Shown: in pieces, positions 43,735-54,519 of the stretch
How the letters are laid out: each line of letters opens with the position of its first letter
Numbering within the stretch: the first letter of the stretch is position 1
From: Ryuthela nishihirai
Taxonomy: Eukaryota > Arthropoda > Arachnida > Araneae > Heptathelidae
Assembly: GCA_038380435.1 (NCBI GenBank)
Contig: JAWZYU010000008.1
Coordinates: forward strand, 73,794,020 to 73,858,019
Reading direction: 5' to 3'
DNA length: 64,000 nucleotides
Position numbers and translations under genes: made by a program
Notes under the pieces: model-generated
Seen by the model: the letters and a program-made list of their open reading frames with translations, nothing else
Told to the model about the DNA's origin: nothing
The model's database searches: none

Positions 43735-44423
43735 CCCCTCGATGCGAGAGCCTGTCCGTGGTGAGGGGACCACCCTGTGAAGGTTCCACTGGCTCGGTTA
43801 CCTTCACAGGGTCCTAAACGCTCGCCCGCGTGTTTGCCGTGCGCGGAGACCCGTGTCCCGGGAAAGGAGGATCCTGGTAGTTGCTCGGGGGTCCCCGTCT
43901 TCTCTCCTCAGCTCATGACTGGCATGGTCCCCATTGGCCGTCTTGCCATTGGGGACCCTGTCTGTCGCGGGGCTGGGCAGCGGATTCCGGGGCCTCTGCT
44001 ATACACTGCTTTGGCCTCTGCTTCCGGTAAACGGGAGCTCCTGGGGTGGCCCCCCCAGGAGCAATCGGCTGGTGGGCAGGTCCTGCTAGGGTCAACCGTG
44101 CAGAGCGGTGAGTAACCTTGCCCACGGTCCGGGTACAGGTTTACAAGTTTCCTCACAGATTATTTTCCTTTTGTAGTTATCCTTTCTTTGTGAGGCCAGT
44201 TTGGCCATTCACAATTTTCTTATTTTACGCTTTGTTTGATTTGTGTAGAATGTTTTTGTTCTGCACATTTCGCTTTTTATTTTCCTTATATTTATTTGTG
44301 AGGGCTTGGCTCACTGTCTGTGTGGGTATAGTGCCTGCGTAGCCCTGGCGCCCGACTGGGCGTCCCCTTGTTGGGCTCCGTGGAGGGTGGGGACAGCGGG
44401 CACTGAACCACACAAAAACAATC

Positions 44424-45710
44424 ATGAGAGAGAATGATGAAATTAATGCGATCGCCGCCAACAAGAGGGCTCGACATGAGCCCCCATCTTCCTCGTCGTC
44501 ACTGTTATCTCTGCCGTCGTCTTCTGTGTCTGTGTCTTCGTTCCCAAAGTTCCTGATCATCCACTCCACGGGTGATCAGGTGCTTGGGGACATGTCCCCT
44601 TTTTTCGTCAACAAAGGTTTAAAAGGTCTTGCGGGAGAGCCGAAATCTGTCAAGCGCTTACGATCTGGCGACTTGCAGGTTGAGACCGCTTGTTCAAAAC
44701 ACTCCGAACTGCTCCTGAAAGTAAAAGATATTGGTGGGGTGGCTGTCGAAGTCACTCCCCATAAAACTTTGAATTCCTCTCGGGGTGTGATCACCGAGTG
44801 GGGCCTCCTCAAAGTCACTGAGGAGGAAATCCTCTCGGAGCTCGCATCTCAAGGAGTAACAGCGGTCCACCGGGTTTCGACACGCCGTGATGGGAAATTG
44901 ACACCCACCAGGGTGTTGATTGTGACATTTAACACGCCACGCCTGCCTTCTTCCATCAAGGCAGGTTACTTACATTGTGAGGTTCGGCCGTATATCCCAA
45001 ACCCTCTGCGCTGTTTTCAGTGTCAGATATACGGTCATGCCCGCACAGCATGCAGGGGCAAGCCCACCTGTGCTCGCTGTGGCAGTAAGGATCATCTCGA
45101 TCCTGACTGCACAGCAGAAAAGGCATGCTGTGTGAACTGTAGTGGCGAACATCCGGCGTACTCCCGTGACTGTCCGAAGTGGAAGGAGGAAAAGGAGGTA
45201 CAACGCCTCAAAGTTGTGAACAACATCTCGTATGCTGAAGCGAGAAAGCTGGCTGCACCGCCCGCCCCACCTGGCAAGGTTTCCTATGCCAGTGCAGTCA
45301 TTGGAAAGCCCATCGTTCCAATGACTTCGGTTGCGGTGCAGACTGACATCAGTGTACCACCTACTGAGTCTTTCTCGCCAGCTGCGAAGTACCTCCTCAC
45401 GCAGGCGAGACCGAGGGTGGTGTCGACTTCGACATCAACCCCGGTTTCCATTCCTGCAGTTCAGCCTTCCACCTCCACCGGAAGGCCTCCTCCTTCCCGT
45501 CCTCAGACAGCAAGACCTTCGAAACCTAAGGGGCCCCCACCGGGGCCTAAAAAGAAAATCATCACTCCTCCTCAAAGGGCGGTCACCGATCCATGCCCCT
45601 CGGACGATTCCGAGGACATGGATACCGACCGCCCCCTATTCAGTAAACCGTCCTCCGCGGCGGTTAAACTGAATAGAAATTTGTCGTCCGCCCACTCTTT
45701 TAAGTCCTGA
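44424..45710 (+). CDS. LINE ORF1: Gag-like protein with three zinc knuckles
   Basis: An open frame of 428 codons. It encodes the RNA-binding structural protein of the LINE. An N-terminal low-complexity Ser tract (about 22-38) precedes a Jockey-type domain (about 60-195, with VEVTPHKTLNSSRGVI, EILSELASQGV and VLIVTFNTPRLP). Three zinc knuckles follow: C197-C200-H205-C210, C216-C219-H224-C229, and C236-C239-H243-C250. The C-terminal third is Pro/Ser/Thr-rich. The stop and the ORF2 start are separated by one G (TGAGATG), which suggests termination-reinitiation for ORF2. The first ATG in frame follows a stop-rich leader; no better start is visible. Confidence 0.95.
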   Translation: MRENDEINAIAANKRARHEPPSSSSSLLSLPSSSVSVSSFPKFLIIHSTGDQVLGDMSPFFVNKGLKGLAGEPKSVKRLRSGDLQVETACSKHSELLLKVKDIGGVAVEVTPHKTLNSSRGVITEWGLLKVTEEEILSELASQGVTAVHRVSTRRDGKLTPTRVLIVTFNTPRLPSSIKAGYLHCEVRPYIPNPLRCFQCQIYGHARTACRGKPTCARCGSKDHLDPDCTAEKACCVNCSGEHPAYSRDCPKWKEEKEVQRLKVVNNISYAEARKLAAPPAPPGKVSYASAVIGKPIVPMTSVAVQTDISVPPTESFSPAAKYLLTQARPRVVSTSTSTPVSIPAVQPSTSTGRPPPSRPQTARPSKPKGPPPGPKKKIITPPQRAVTDPCPSDDSEDMDTDRPLFSKPSSAAVKLNRNLSSAHSFKS

Positions 45711-45711
45711 G

Positions 45712-46206
45712 ATGGCCACACTCCTACAATGGAATTGTCGTGGATTCCAGAGGAATCTAGACGACATCAAGGCCCTCCTTCAGGCACACCAGCCCATCTG
45801 TGTGTGCCTGCAGGAGACATACTTGCAGCCAGTCACAGATCCCACGATCTGGCACTTTTCACTGGTTCGCCAGGACCGGGATGGAGATGGTCCAGCTCGC
45901 GGGGGTGTCGCCATCCTCGTGAGCAACCATTCTCCATTCCAGGTCATAAACCTCACCACCAACTTAGAGGCGGTAGCCATCCGTCTCTTCGTGGGGTTCT
46001 CGCTGACTGTCTGCTCTGTATATCTTCCCCCTGGGAGCATCGTCTTCCAGGAAGACCTTGATGATCTCGTCTCGCAGCTGCCGTCCCCCTTCCTCATTAT
46101 GGGGGACCTCAACGGACACAGTCCACTTTGGGGCAGTGCTGACACCAACGGGAGGGGTGGGGTCCTAGAGCAGTGGCTCCTGGATCCTTCTCTCTCTCCC
46201 TGTTGA
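45712..46206 (+). CDS. LINE ORF2, 5' part: endonuclease up to frameshift
   Basis: Starts one base after the ORF1 stop. It encodes the N-terminal AP-type endonuclease: LLQWNCRGF with Asn8, VCLQETYL with Glu35, CSVYLPPGS, and IMGDLNGHSPLWGS with Asp132 and Asn134. It ends prematurely at codon 165 because a (CT)n run at 46190-46200 shifts the frame; the remaining endonuclease continues in the next frame. Nothing else in this part is damaged, so the break is recent, or a sequencing or assembly error in a short dinucleotide run. Confidence 0.93.
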   Translation: MATLLQWNCRGFQRNLDDIKALLQAHQPICVCLQETYLQPVTDPTIWHFSLVRQDRDGDGPARGGVAILVSNHSPFQVINLTTNLEAVAIRLFVGFSLTVCSVYLPPGSIVFQEDLDDLVSQLPSPFLIMGDLNGHSPLWGSADTNGRGGVLEQWLLDPSLSPC

Positions 46207-49200
46207 ACACCGGTGTCAGTACTTACTTTCACTCCCCAACCCGCACTTTCACTGCCATTGACCTTACCATCTGCTCCTCCTCGATCCTTCCACTCTTTAC
46301 ATGGGAGGTCGAGGACAACCCTTACGGAAGCGATCACCTCCCCGTGGTGTGCACCATCTCCCGTGGGGGGCCTTGCAGCCCTTCACGCGTTTCACGGTGG
46401 AGGTTGGATCGGGCTGACTGGGGTGGTTTCGAGCTGCTCTCTGAGCTCGACGACCACTCCGTCAGCCAGGAGCCAATCAATGTGGCAGTAGCGGAGATAA
46501 CGGACTGTATCGTAGATGCAGCTGCATCAACAATTCCTCAAACTTCTACACGGTTTCCTCGCTTTCCGAAACCGTGGTGGAATCCAGATTGCACCGCAGC
46601 TCGTAAGGCTCAGAACAAGGCTTGGGGGGTGTTTCGGAGATATCCGACTACCCCCAACCTTGAAAATTTCAAACGCGCCAGGGCGAAAGCACGTTTCGTC
46701 CGACGCCAGAGCCAGAAGGAATCTTGGATCAAGTATACGTCTTCCATCACCCGCACGACTAGTTCTAAGGTCGTGTGGGATAAAGTCCGGAAGATGAGTG
46801 GGAACTACACGTCCCACTCGTTATCGATCCTGGAGCACAATGGACAGGCAATTGCTGATCCCAAAGCAATTGCCGACACTCTGGGGGAGTCCTTCTCTTC
46901 CATCTCATCGTCTTCCTCTTACTCCCCCGAGTTTCTGGCCCAGAAGGGCAGGGCGGAGCGCTCTCCGCTGTCTTTCCACTCGAATGGCCTGGAGCCTTAC
47001 AACAGGCCATTCACAGCGGAGGAGCTTCGCCTTGCTCTGCACTCTTCTCGTGCCTCTGCTGTAGGGCCGGACAATGTCCATTATGCCATGCTCCAACATC
47101 TCTCACCATCGAGTAAGGATCGGCTGCTCCATCTCTTCAATCGCATTTTTCTCGAGGAGCAGTTTCCGGACTCCTGGCGGGAGGCCATCGTCTTGGCCTT
47201 CCCCAAGCCAGGCAAAGATCCCAAGATTCCTTCCAATTATCGTCCCATCGCATTGACGAGCTGCGTGTGCAAGGTGTTGGAAAGAATGGTAAATGCCAGA
47301 CTCATCTGGTATTTAGAACATCACAACCTTCTTTCCAACACCCAGTGTGGCTTTCGCAGGCAACGGTCAACTCTTGACCATCTGATACGCCTCGAATCGG
47401 CTATCAGAAATTCATTTTTAAGAAGAGAGCACCTGGTGTCAATTTTCTTCGACATCGAAAAAGCGTACGACACGGCTTGGAGATTCGGCATTCTTCGTGA
47501 CCTCCACAGCTTCGGCTTGAGAGGTCACATGCCGATCTTCATCTCCAACTTCTTATCGACACGCTCTTTTCGTGTCCGTGTCGGTAACACTCTGTCGCGG
47601 CCGTACCCCCAAGAACAGGGGGTGCCACAAGGCTGCGTTCTGAGTGTTACGCTTTTCGCTGTCAAGATTAATTCTATAACTAGACAACTTCCTCCATCAG
47701 TAGGCAATGCCCTCTATGTTGATGACTTTAGCATCTTTTGCTCATCGTCCAGCATGAGGGTCATTGAAAGACAACTGCAAATTGCCCTGAACAATCTTTC
47801 GGTTTGGGCGACGGCAAACGGGTTTCGGTTCTCCCCACAGAAGACCGCTTGTGTGCACTTTTGCCACAAGCGTAATGTTCATCTGGATCCCGAGCTGCGG
47901 CTCGGGGGTAACATCATTCCAGTTGTGGCGGAGACCCAGTTTCTCGGTCTCATATTCGATCGGAAATTGACCTTTTTACCTCACATACGTCATCTCAGGT
48001 CCAAGTGCACGCGGGCATTGAACATCGTCAAGGTCCTCTCCTCCCTCTCTTGGGGGGCGGACCGATGTTCTTTGCTCTGCCTCTACCGTGCACTTGTCCG
48101 ATCGAAACTGGACTACGGATCCCAGGTGTACGACTCGGCCCGGGATTCGGTGGTGAAGGTGCTGGACCCCCTCCATCATCAGGCCCTCCGTGTTTGCACG
48201 GGAGCCTTCCGCACCTCACCGGTCCAGAGTCTTTACGTTGAGACCGATGAACCATCTTTATCTGTTCGCCGTCAGCAGTTGTCCCTACAATATGCTTCTA
48301 AATTGCGATCCCTGCCTGGCCATCCCACTTGGGACTGCGTTTTCAGTCCGAAGTGGGAAATGCTTTACACTAATCGGCCGACTGCCATTCGTCCTTTCGG
48401 TTTGCGTGTCCGAGGCTACCTGCGAGACATCAACACCAGTCTCGATAGCATTGCACAGTCGACAGCTGAGCCACTACCACCTTGGCTCGCTGTTTCCCCT
48501 TCCTGCGATTTTTCCCTGTGCAGGACGGGGAAGGCCTTTACACCCGACTGTGTGTACCGGCAACTCTTTGCCAGCCATCGTGCTGAGCACCCGGACTTCT
48601 TGCCTGTCTTTACAGATGGCTCGAAGTCCGGCACTTCGGTGGGATCGGCCATGGTCTGCTGTGATGTAATCATTGCAGACCAGATCCCACTGCAGTGTTC
48701 CATCTTCACTGCAGAGTTGCACGCTATCAGCCTCGCCTTGGACCACGTGGCGACTAAGCATCATCGTCGGTGTGTGCTTTACACCGACTCGCTTAGCTCG
48801 CTACAGGCTTTGATCTCGGTGAGGCATCGGCCTCACCCTGTTCTTACTAAGATCCGCAAGCAGCTACATCGTCTGGCAGCCACCACCACCATCCATTTCT
48901 GTTGGGTGCCCGGTCACGTCGGTATCAGGGGCAATGACTTGGCAGATGCTGCTGCCAAGTCAGCCACGCCCCTGTCCGACTCTCCGTTGCCGGTTCCATA
49001 TCTGGATTTCCGGCAGTGTTTTACCATCGAGCTCCGGGCACAGTGGCAGAGATCTTGGTCGGAACAGCTTATGAACAAGCTCTTTGAGATCAAACCTATC
49101 ATCAAACCATGGCAGTCTTGTTACCGCAGGAATCGCAAGGAGGAAGTTGTACTTGCTCGGCTCCGCTTAGGTCATTCGTTTATTACACATTCGTTTCTCT

Positions 49201-49424
49201 TACGGGCGGACGACGTACCTAAGTGTGAGTTTTGCGACACCATTTTAACCATCAAACACATTTTAATATCGTGTCCATGTTTTAACTTTGAAAGGCGTTT
49301 ATTTTTTAATTTTCATGATTTTATGTCCGAGCCTCTTACACTCGGACATTTGTTAGCTGATCATTGTTGTTTTAACGCTGTCTTTCAATTTTTACAATTT
49401 ACAGGTTATTTTACTCGTCTATAA
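46173..49424 (+). CDS. LINE ORF2, main part: endonuclease end, RT, RNase H
   Basis: The methionine at 46173 is not the real start; true sequence of this protein begins near codon 8 (SLLNTGVSTYF), downstream of the frame break. Order: endonuclease end with GSDHLPV (Asp54-His55); reverse transcriptase with SNYRPIALTS, GFRRQRSTLDHL, FFDIEKAYDTAW, QGVPQGCVLS and YVDD (515-518); RNase H with FTDGSKSG (Asp815), TAELHAISLAL, YTDSLSS (Asp872) and GNDLADAAAK (Asp922); then a CCHC knuckle C1018-C1021-H1029-C1034. All catalytic residues are present. Apart from the single frame break upstream, this could encode a working ORF2. Confidence 0.95.
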   Translation: MAPGSFSLSLLNTGVSTYFHSPTRTFTAIDLTICSSSILPLFTWEVEDNPYGSDHLPVVCTISRGGPCSPSRVSRWRLDRADWGGFELLSELDDHSVSQEPINVAVAEITDCIVDAAASTIPQTSTRFPRFPKPWWNPDCTAARKAQNKAWGVFRRYPTTPNLENFKRARAKARFVRRQSQKESWIKYTSSITRTTSSKVVWDKVRKMSGNYTSHSLSILEHNGQAIADPKAIADTLGESFSSISSSSSYSPEFLAQKGRAERSPLSFHSNGLEPYNRPFTAEELRLALHSSRASAVGPDNVHYAMLQHLSPSSKDRLLHLFNRIFLEEQFPDSWREAIVLAFPKPGKDPKIPSNYRPIALTSCVCKVLERMVNARLIWYLEHHNLLSNTQCGFRRQRSTLDHLIRLESAIRNSFLRREHLVSIFFDIEKAYDTAWRFGILRDLHSFGLRGHMPIFISNFLSTRSFRVRVGNTLSRPYPQEQGVPQGCVLSVTLFAVKINSITRQLPPSVGNALYVDDFSIFCSSSSMRVIERQLQIALNNLSVWATANGFRFSPQKTACVHFCHKRNVHLDPELRLGGNIIPVVAETQFLGLIFDRKLTFLPHIRHLRSKCTRALNIVKVLSSLSWGADRCSLLCLYRALVRSKLDYGSQVYDSARDSVVKVLDPLHHQALRVCTGAFRTSPVQSLYVETDEPSLSVRRQQLSLQYASKLRSLPGHPTWDCVFSPKWEMLYTNRPTAIRPFGLRVRGYLRDINTSLDSIAQSTAEPLPPWLAVSPSCDFSLCRTGKAFTPDCVYRQLFASHRAEHPDFLPVFTDGSKSGTSVGSAMVCCDVIIADQIPLQCSIFTAELHAISLALDHVATKHHRRCVLYTDSLSSLQALISVRHRPHPVLTKIRKQLHRLAATTTIHFCWVPGHVGIRGNDLADAAAKSATPLSDSPLPVPYLDFRQCFTIELRAQWQRSWSEQLMNKLFEIKPIIKPWQSCYRRNRKEEVVLARLRLGHSFITHSFLLRADDVPKCEFCDTILTIKHILISCPCFNFERRLFFNFHDFMSEPLTLGHLLADHCCFNAVFQFLQFTGYFTRL

Positions 49425-49686
49425 TTTTACTTTAATGATTATTTTATAAATGTTTACACCTGGTTACTTTTATTATTACAAAATATTTCTACATTTGTTC
49501 ATTGTTATTCACTGCTTGTTATTTTATTATTCTACATTTGTATCTTTAAATTTCTAGTTTAATTTTAAAAATTGGTTGAGGGTTCCATGACTTTTATCTT
49601 ATTACATCTTTGGACATTCGTTTGGCGCATTATAGCCTTAGTTGCTAATGCGCCATTAACCCCTAAACAACCAACCAACCAACCAA

Positions 49687-49800
49687 CTAAAAACAAAAAG
49701 GTTCAATGTCTACAAACTGACAGATGATAAAGTGCAAACATTAGCTCATTTTTTTCCCTGAAAATGAGCTAAAGAAGATAAGATACTACCTTACTTAGAT
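49687..49800. repeat. Tandem repeat (280-bp family), array 2, right half
   Basis: Begins with the LINE target duplication CTAAAAACAAAA and continues AGGTTCAATGTCTACAAACT, then a small hairpin TAGCTCATTT / AAATGAGCTA. Array 1 has the same layout at its end with a different hairpin (TTATCTTGTTT / AAACAAGATAA). Confidence 0.75.
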
Positions 49801-50554
49801 GTAATGATTAAGAGATATGACAATTATTGTGAAACTAGTGTGCATTGCAGTCAGCTCCAACTATTATGATTTCATATGATTCATTATAACCTTTTAACAT
49901 AAATGGGTGCATTTCATACAATCTACATTAACCATTTGAGGATGGTATAGCAGTTGTACAGTAAGAAAACTTGGCAAAAGGATGGCTCTGGTACAGCAGT
50001 TGTACCAGCTACTTTCCCCCAAGTGCAGAGTTGGAAGGCAGTTAAGCTGATAATGGCAGAGTGGTGTCTCTGCTATGAGCATTGTAGGAGTGAGGGTCAG
50101 AGCTGAGAAGAGGGTAAAGGCCACACTAATTGCTTTTCTCCGTGTCAACTGGTTATTCAACTAAAACAAACAAAATTTTCCTTCTATCTGCATTATTTAT
50201 CATTTTCGAAATGTAAGTTCTGATCAATGAAGAAATCCTAAAGTAGTTGTTTCAAAGTGATAAAATATTTGTTGACTGCAAATTTGACAAAAATTTAGAG
50301 TTGAATGTGTAATTTAATATTTCTAAAATCTAAGTATTTTAGTTACAAATGTAACTGTTTATTATTGTATAAATGTGCCATCAGTCAAACTAATAAAGTT
50401 TAAAATTTGCTTTTGATAATAAAAATCATGAACATGGCTATATTAGTAAAATAACTAAAATTATTTATTCAGAACTATATTTCTATACTCAAATGTTTCA
50501 TGGGTTGTCTAATGCAGATCACTGATTTATGGTATTTACAAATATGTGTTCAGG
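49801..50554. other. Intron 8: no gene seen
   Basis: AT-rich. The 88-codon minus frame at 49894-50160 has no family motif. GGTACAGCAGTTGTAC at 49989-50005 is a short palindrome-like repeat of GGTATAGCAGTTGTAC at 49944. Confidence 0.4.
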
Positions 50555-50790
50555 GCCCTGCCCACTTTGTGAATACTAATAAGGGCAGTGGAGGTTAAAA
50601 ATTATTAAAGTTTATGTTATATTTCATGCATTTTTTGAGAAATGTTTTAAAGACCTAAAGGAGAGGGGAAATTGTTATACTGCAATGGAAATCCAATCTC
50701 TTGCCCCCCCCCCCCCCTCCTCCTCCTTTACTTTTTTCTGGCTGGATTGAGTTTCTTGCCCCCCCCCCCTTCCCCTCTTTTTTCCTATAT
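50555..50790 (+). repeat. Dispersed repeat with poly-C runs, copy 1
   Basis: Shares TTTCATGCATTTTTTGAGAA, GTTATACTGCAATGGAAATC, TTTTTTCTGGCTGGATTGAG and TTTCTTGCCCCC with 51240-51540. Two C-runs (50704-50716, 50759-50768) separate the blocks. Origin unknown. Confidence 0.65.
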
Positions 50791-51239
50791 CTAAGTCTGC
50801 ATATTTTATAAATATATCTGAGCATCATTGCTATCATGTAATTCTCAGATAAAAGCATTTTTTCCGTATAATTTCCAGGTATTCATTTTAGCAAATATCG
50901 ATCTAGAAGGATGGAGGCAAAAAAACAACCTAATTTATTTAATTTATGTACATATATTTGTGAGAAAATGTTTCAAAGGCAGAGAAATTATGGGAAACTG
51001 AAAAACAGGGAAAATGATATGCCAGAATATATTCTGGTCTTCCCGGGCTCAGCTGGATAATACTCCCCACCACCACCACACACACACAACAAACATATTT
51101 ATACCTAGTTAAAGGTTGCATCTTATTTCAGTGACATGATTCATTTTGAAAGTCATAATACAGTAAATGTTATATTTAGATGGATTAAATATTTGAAAAT
51201 TTTAGTGTTATATGAATGGTAATGTATGTTTAGGAGCAG

Positions 51240-51540
51240 AGGCAGGTCTAGCGGGGGGGGGGGGGGGGGGGGGGGATTCTGAAAGGGGATTATTATCCCC
51301 TTTCAAAATGCTAATAATGATAAAAAAAAAAGGCAAAAAATTATGAAACTTATTGATGTTTCATGCATTTTTCAAGAATTTTTTTAGACTTGAAAATGTT
51401 ATACTGCATTGAAAATTCAGTCTGTGATAGATTTTCAATTCAAATTCTCCCCACCCCCTTTTTTTTGCATTTTTTTCTGCACAGTTGTGTTTCTTGCCCC
51501 CTCCCTCCTCAGTTTTTTTCTGGATCCAGGCCTGTTCAGA
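51240..51540 (+). repeat. Dispersed repeat with poly-G run, copy 2
   Basis: Starts GGCAGGTCTAGC, then an uninterrupted G-run of about 23 bases at 51253-51275, then GAAAGGGGATTATTATCCCC, a small hairpin. TTTCATGCATTTTTCAAGAA, GTTATACTGCATTGAAAATT and GTTTCTTGCCCCC match copy 1. The end TGGATCCAGGCCTG may be the element terminus. Confidence 0.65.
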
Positions 51541-52724
51541 AGTTTAATTAACCTTTAATTTAATATGCTCTTTATGGGATAATATTATGGAAGTTAAATA
51601 TCTCTAAACTTTCTAACATCAGTTTTCTGCAATGTTTTTGCCTGCTTTGTTTTTTTTTTGAATATTTAAGAACTCAATTTTATGGACTTAAAAAATTTAT
51701 AAAAACTAAAACTATACAATGTTTTAAAATTATCTGACCCAAACTGTTATTATTAATGTTTAATTTATTTTTAATACTCATGAGACTTCGAACTTTCCAT
51801 TCAGAAATATTCCATATCTTAAATTATTTTTCCCAGTCTCTGTACATAACTGGCTATTAATAAGCTAGTTGGAGAAGTGGAGAGAAAGCATCACAGGTGT
51901 GTCGGTTCTTCCCAGCTCGCCACCTGTGGTGAGTGGAGAGGGCTATAAACCACTTACTTGCAAGACAATGGTCCTGGTGGGAGTGGAATTCGATGGGAAT
52001 CTGCCCATCCTTTTGGGCTAGAGACTTGTCAAGAGAGCCATCTCCAAAAGGTTAAAATGTGAGATATTTTTCAACAACCAATTTTGACTAAAATAATATT
52101 TAATTGTCCAGGCAACATATTAAAATGACTACAAAAGTATGCAATAGGCAGCCAAATATATTCATGATGCAGCTTCACAAATTCCCTCAGCACAGCCAAG
52201 TACTGTGACTCATCTCAACAATTAATAACAATTGTGGATTGTATAACATTATAGTACCCACTAAAGCAAGCCTTATTTATCTAAAAATAGTAAAAAAAAA
52301 TTAATCATGCTAACAGATGCATTTGTGCCATTTCCTTAACCAATCCAGCATACAATCTCATAATAACATTTATCAGGTGGACAAAATGAAATGGTATATG
52401 CATGTTATACGTTGAGCACCAAGATATATTCACACTAAAAGATCCACAACAGCCTTGTCTAAAAATTTTTTATAACACTGGTTTTTGACAAATTTGGCAT
52501 CATTTTGGCACATGCCTCAGAGTGTCAGCTACCTCTTGCTGAACAATACTAATTTTTGCTGAAAAAGCTTTGCAACAACCTTTATTATGATAAATGACTG
52601 TATTGTGAAACAACCATTAAATGTTAAGCAACTAGAAAGTCCAATCACCTCTGGTGAATATGGAATTTTTGCTTTGAAAAAGAAAATGTTTTGTAAGGTT
52701 TTCATGGAAACTAATGTTTCCAAC
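51541..52724. other. Intron 8: unassigned
   Basis: One GC-richer patch at 51880-52030 holds GTGTGTCGGTTCTTCCCAGC and an inverted CACAGGTG / CACCTGTG pair; it may be an old SINE or transposon piece. The rest is AT-rich with no motif. Confidence 0.35.
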
Positions 52725-52965
52725 TAAAGGAATAGTTGGATAATGTGAAAAGTAATATTTTTTTAATACTTATCCAAATCTCCTTTTATCTTAGAAAACA
52801 AAAAAAAAAAAAAATCGCATTTTCCCTACCTTTTTGAGGTAGGGGATAAGATGTACTGTTAATGCAAACTCCTTGACCATGACACTCTACCACCAAAATT
52901 TCTATCATGAATAGACTGTTTATGATATTCATTGACTTCTAATGGGAAAATTGAAACTGTTGGGA
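52725..52965. repeat. Single unit of the 280-bp repeat family
   Basis: AATACTTATCCAAATCTCC, GCATTTTCCCTACC, TTAATGCAAACTCCTTGACC and ACTCTACCACCAAAATTTCT keep the order of the units at 38400-39200. An A15 run sits at the position of the A-rich part of the unit. Confidence 0.7.
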
Positions 52966-53654
52966 GAATATTGATGATGTTAATTGTACCAGTCCATATT
53001 TGCCTAGTTGGTTTTGTGCTTAAACATTTGCACTTTAGACAACATGTGTTAGTTGATTTTAGTGTAGTTCTGCACACATAGAGCCTTTTGATATTAGGTT
53101 AAAACCATCACAGCTTTTGATCTAAAACCAGCTCATCCACACATAGTTAAAACCTGTGTGTATTAAAACTAGCTTTTTTTGACTTTGTCAGGCAAGAAAC
53201 ATGATTGAGTGAGAATTTTTATGTCAGTGGTCCTCTAGTGACAGTACTAAATTTTAAAGTTATAGTCACACAGTAGAAAGTTCCATCCATTGCAGATGGA
53301 AGGGCATGTCTTCTGTGTTGCAAACTAAATGATTAAATATTTATAAATAAATTTTCCAAATAATTTAATTAAAATCTAGTATTAGATGCTGTGCAACTAT
53401 TATAATTTTGATCAAGCAGATGGTAAATTGTTTTGTATTATTGTTTGAGTTATTGCTTTATTTTGAATATGATTTTTGATATATTTGTGTTCTTTTATTG
53501 GCGTTCTATTTATCCTATATGTGCTCCTATGTAATTATTTTTATTGTTCATTTTATTTCTAGGGTCTTGCAACTTAATATTATATGCTTCCCCAGTGGGA
53601 GATACTTTATCAAGATCATCTATGGGCCTGGGGACGTAATAGCTGAATTTTTTA

Positions 53655-54040
53655 GGGGTGGGGGTGGCTCAGTCGGTAGCACACCAGGCTTGTAATCTGC
53701 AGTTCCCAGGTTCAAGTCCCAGCTGGGTCAGTGTTGAGATTTATCACCACAAAATTCCCCACCTGCCCATGGTCAGTAGGGGACACCAATGGGCTTGAAA
53801 AGGCCACCATCCACGAATGAAACGTTAAAATGTGGCCCTGTGTGCGGGAGAGCCATACCCTGTGCACATTAAAGAACACACTGGATAACCTTGACGGGAG
53901 GCTACCACCTTTCTCCTAACAGCTGTTCCAGTGGGTCCCCTCCACCAACCTTCTCTGAGCCTTTGGGGTCCATGTGACTTGACCATTTTAACCATGGTGT
54001 GCAAAAAAGTGCCGCTCAGAGGTAAAACAACCCAACCCAA
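53655..54040 (+). mobile_element. SINE1 copy
   Basis: Head GGGTGGCTCAGTCGGTAGCA with CTTGTAATCTG (TGT at the anticodon position), B box GGTTCAAGTCCC, body and CAACCCAACCCAA end. Moderately decayed, mostly CpG to TpG or CpA changes. The minus frame 53825-54046 is a shadow. Confidence 0.92.
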
Positions 54041-54519
54041 GATCATTTAGGATTAAATTTTGGATTTTATTTCCCATGGTTAACAGAACAGTTGAATTAT
54101 ATTCTTTTAAGATTTTTTGTATATTCTTAGCTATTATAGGCTATTTGGAAATGATGCATATTTTTCTCATTTCTTGCTGAGCTTGCACAGTGGTGGCTTG
54201 AGAATTTTGATTTAACATTATGTTTTAATTATAATAATTTAAAATTATAATAAATTTTAATTGTAAATAATTTTGTAACTGATGTTCAATAATATCTACA
54301 TAAGACTTCTAACCTTTTATAGGTATAATTTGTGACCAGAGCAGCACCATTCAGTGCAGCCTTTTATTTATGCATAGTTAACATCTAGTTATTTACAAAC
54401 AGTGTTATTGTGAATTAAATTTTAATTAATATTATTACACTGTGGTTAAATTTGTAATGAAACATAATATCTTACAGAAAAAGAATTTTTTTTTATCTCT
54501 TCTTTTTTTGTCAAAAAAG

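Larger units (their letters stand above)
43735..49686 (+). mobile_element. Complete Jockey/I-group LINE with 12-bp TSD
   Basis: A 5952-bp element, much richer in G and C than its surroundings. It has a 5' untranslated region of about 690 bases starting CCCCTCGATGCGAGAGCC, ORF1 (44424-45710), ORF2 (45712-49424, one frame break), a short A/T-rich 3' region and a (CCAA)n tail at 49667-49686. CTAAAAACAAAA flanks it at 43723-43734 and 49687-49698. Intact ends, clean target duplication and two nearly open frames mark a recent insertion. RNase H after the reverse transcriptase favours the I/Jockey group; I cannot fix the exact clade. Confidence 0.95.

Noticed and set aside
43777..44115. 112-codon ORF in the LINE 5' region as a third LINE protein
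   Set aside because: Proline/glycine-rich translation of GC-rich leader without motif, overlapped by equally long frames on the other strand.
45780..46337. 185-codon minus-strand ORF, and many other minus or off-frame ORFs between 43735 and 49424
   Set aside because: Shadows of the GC-rich LINE ORF1 and ORF2; no domain resemblance.
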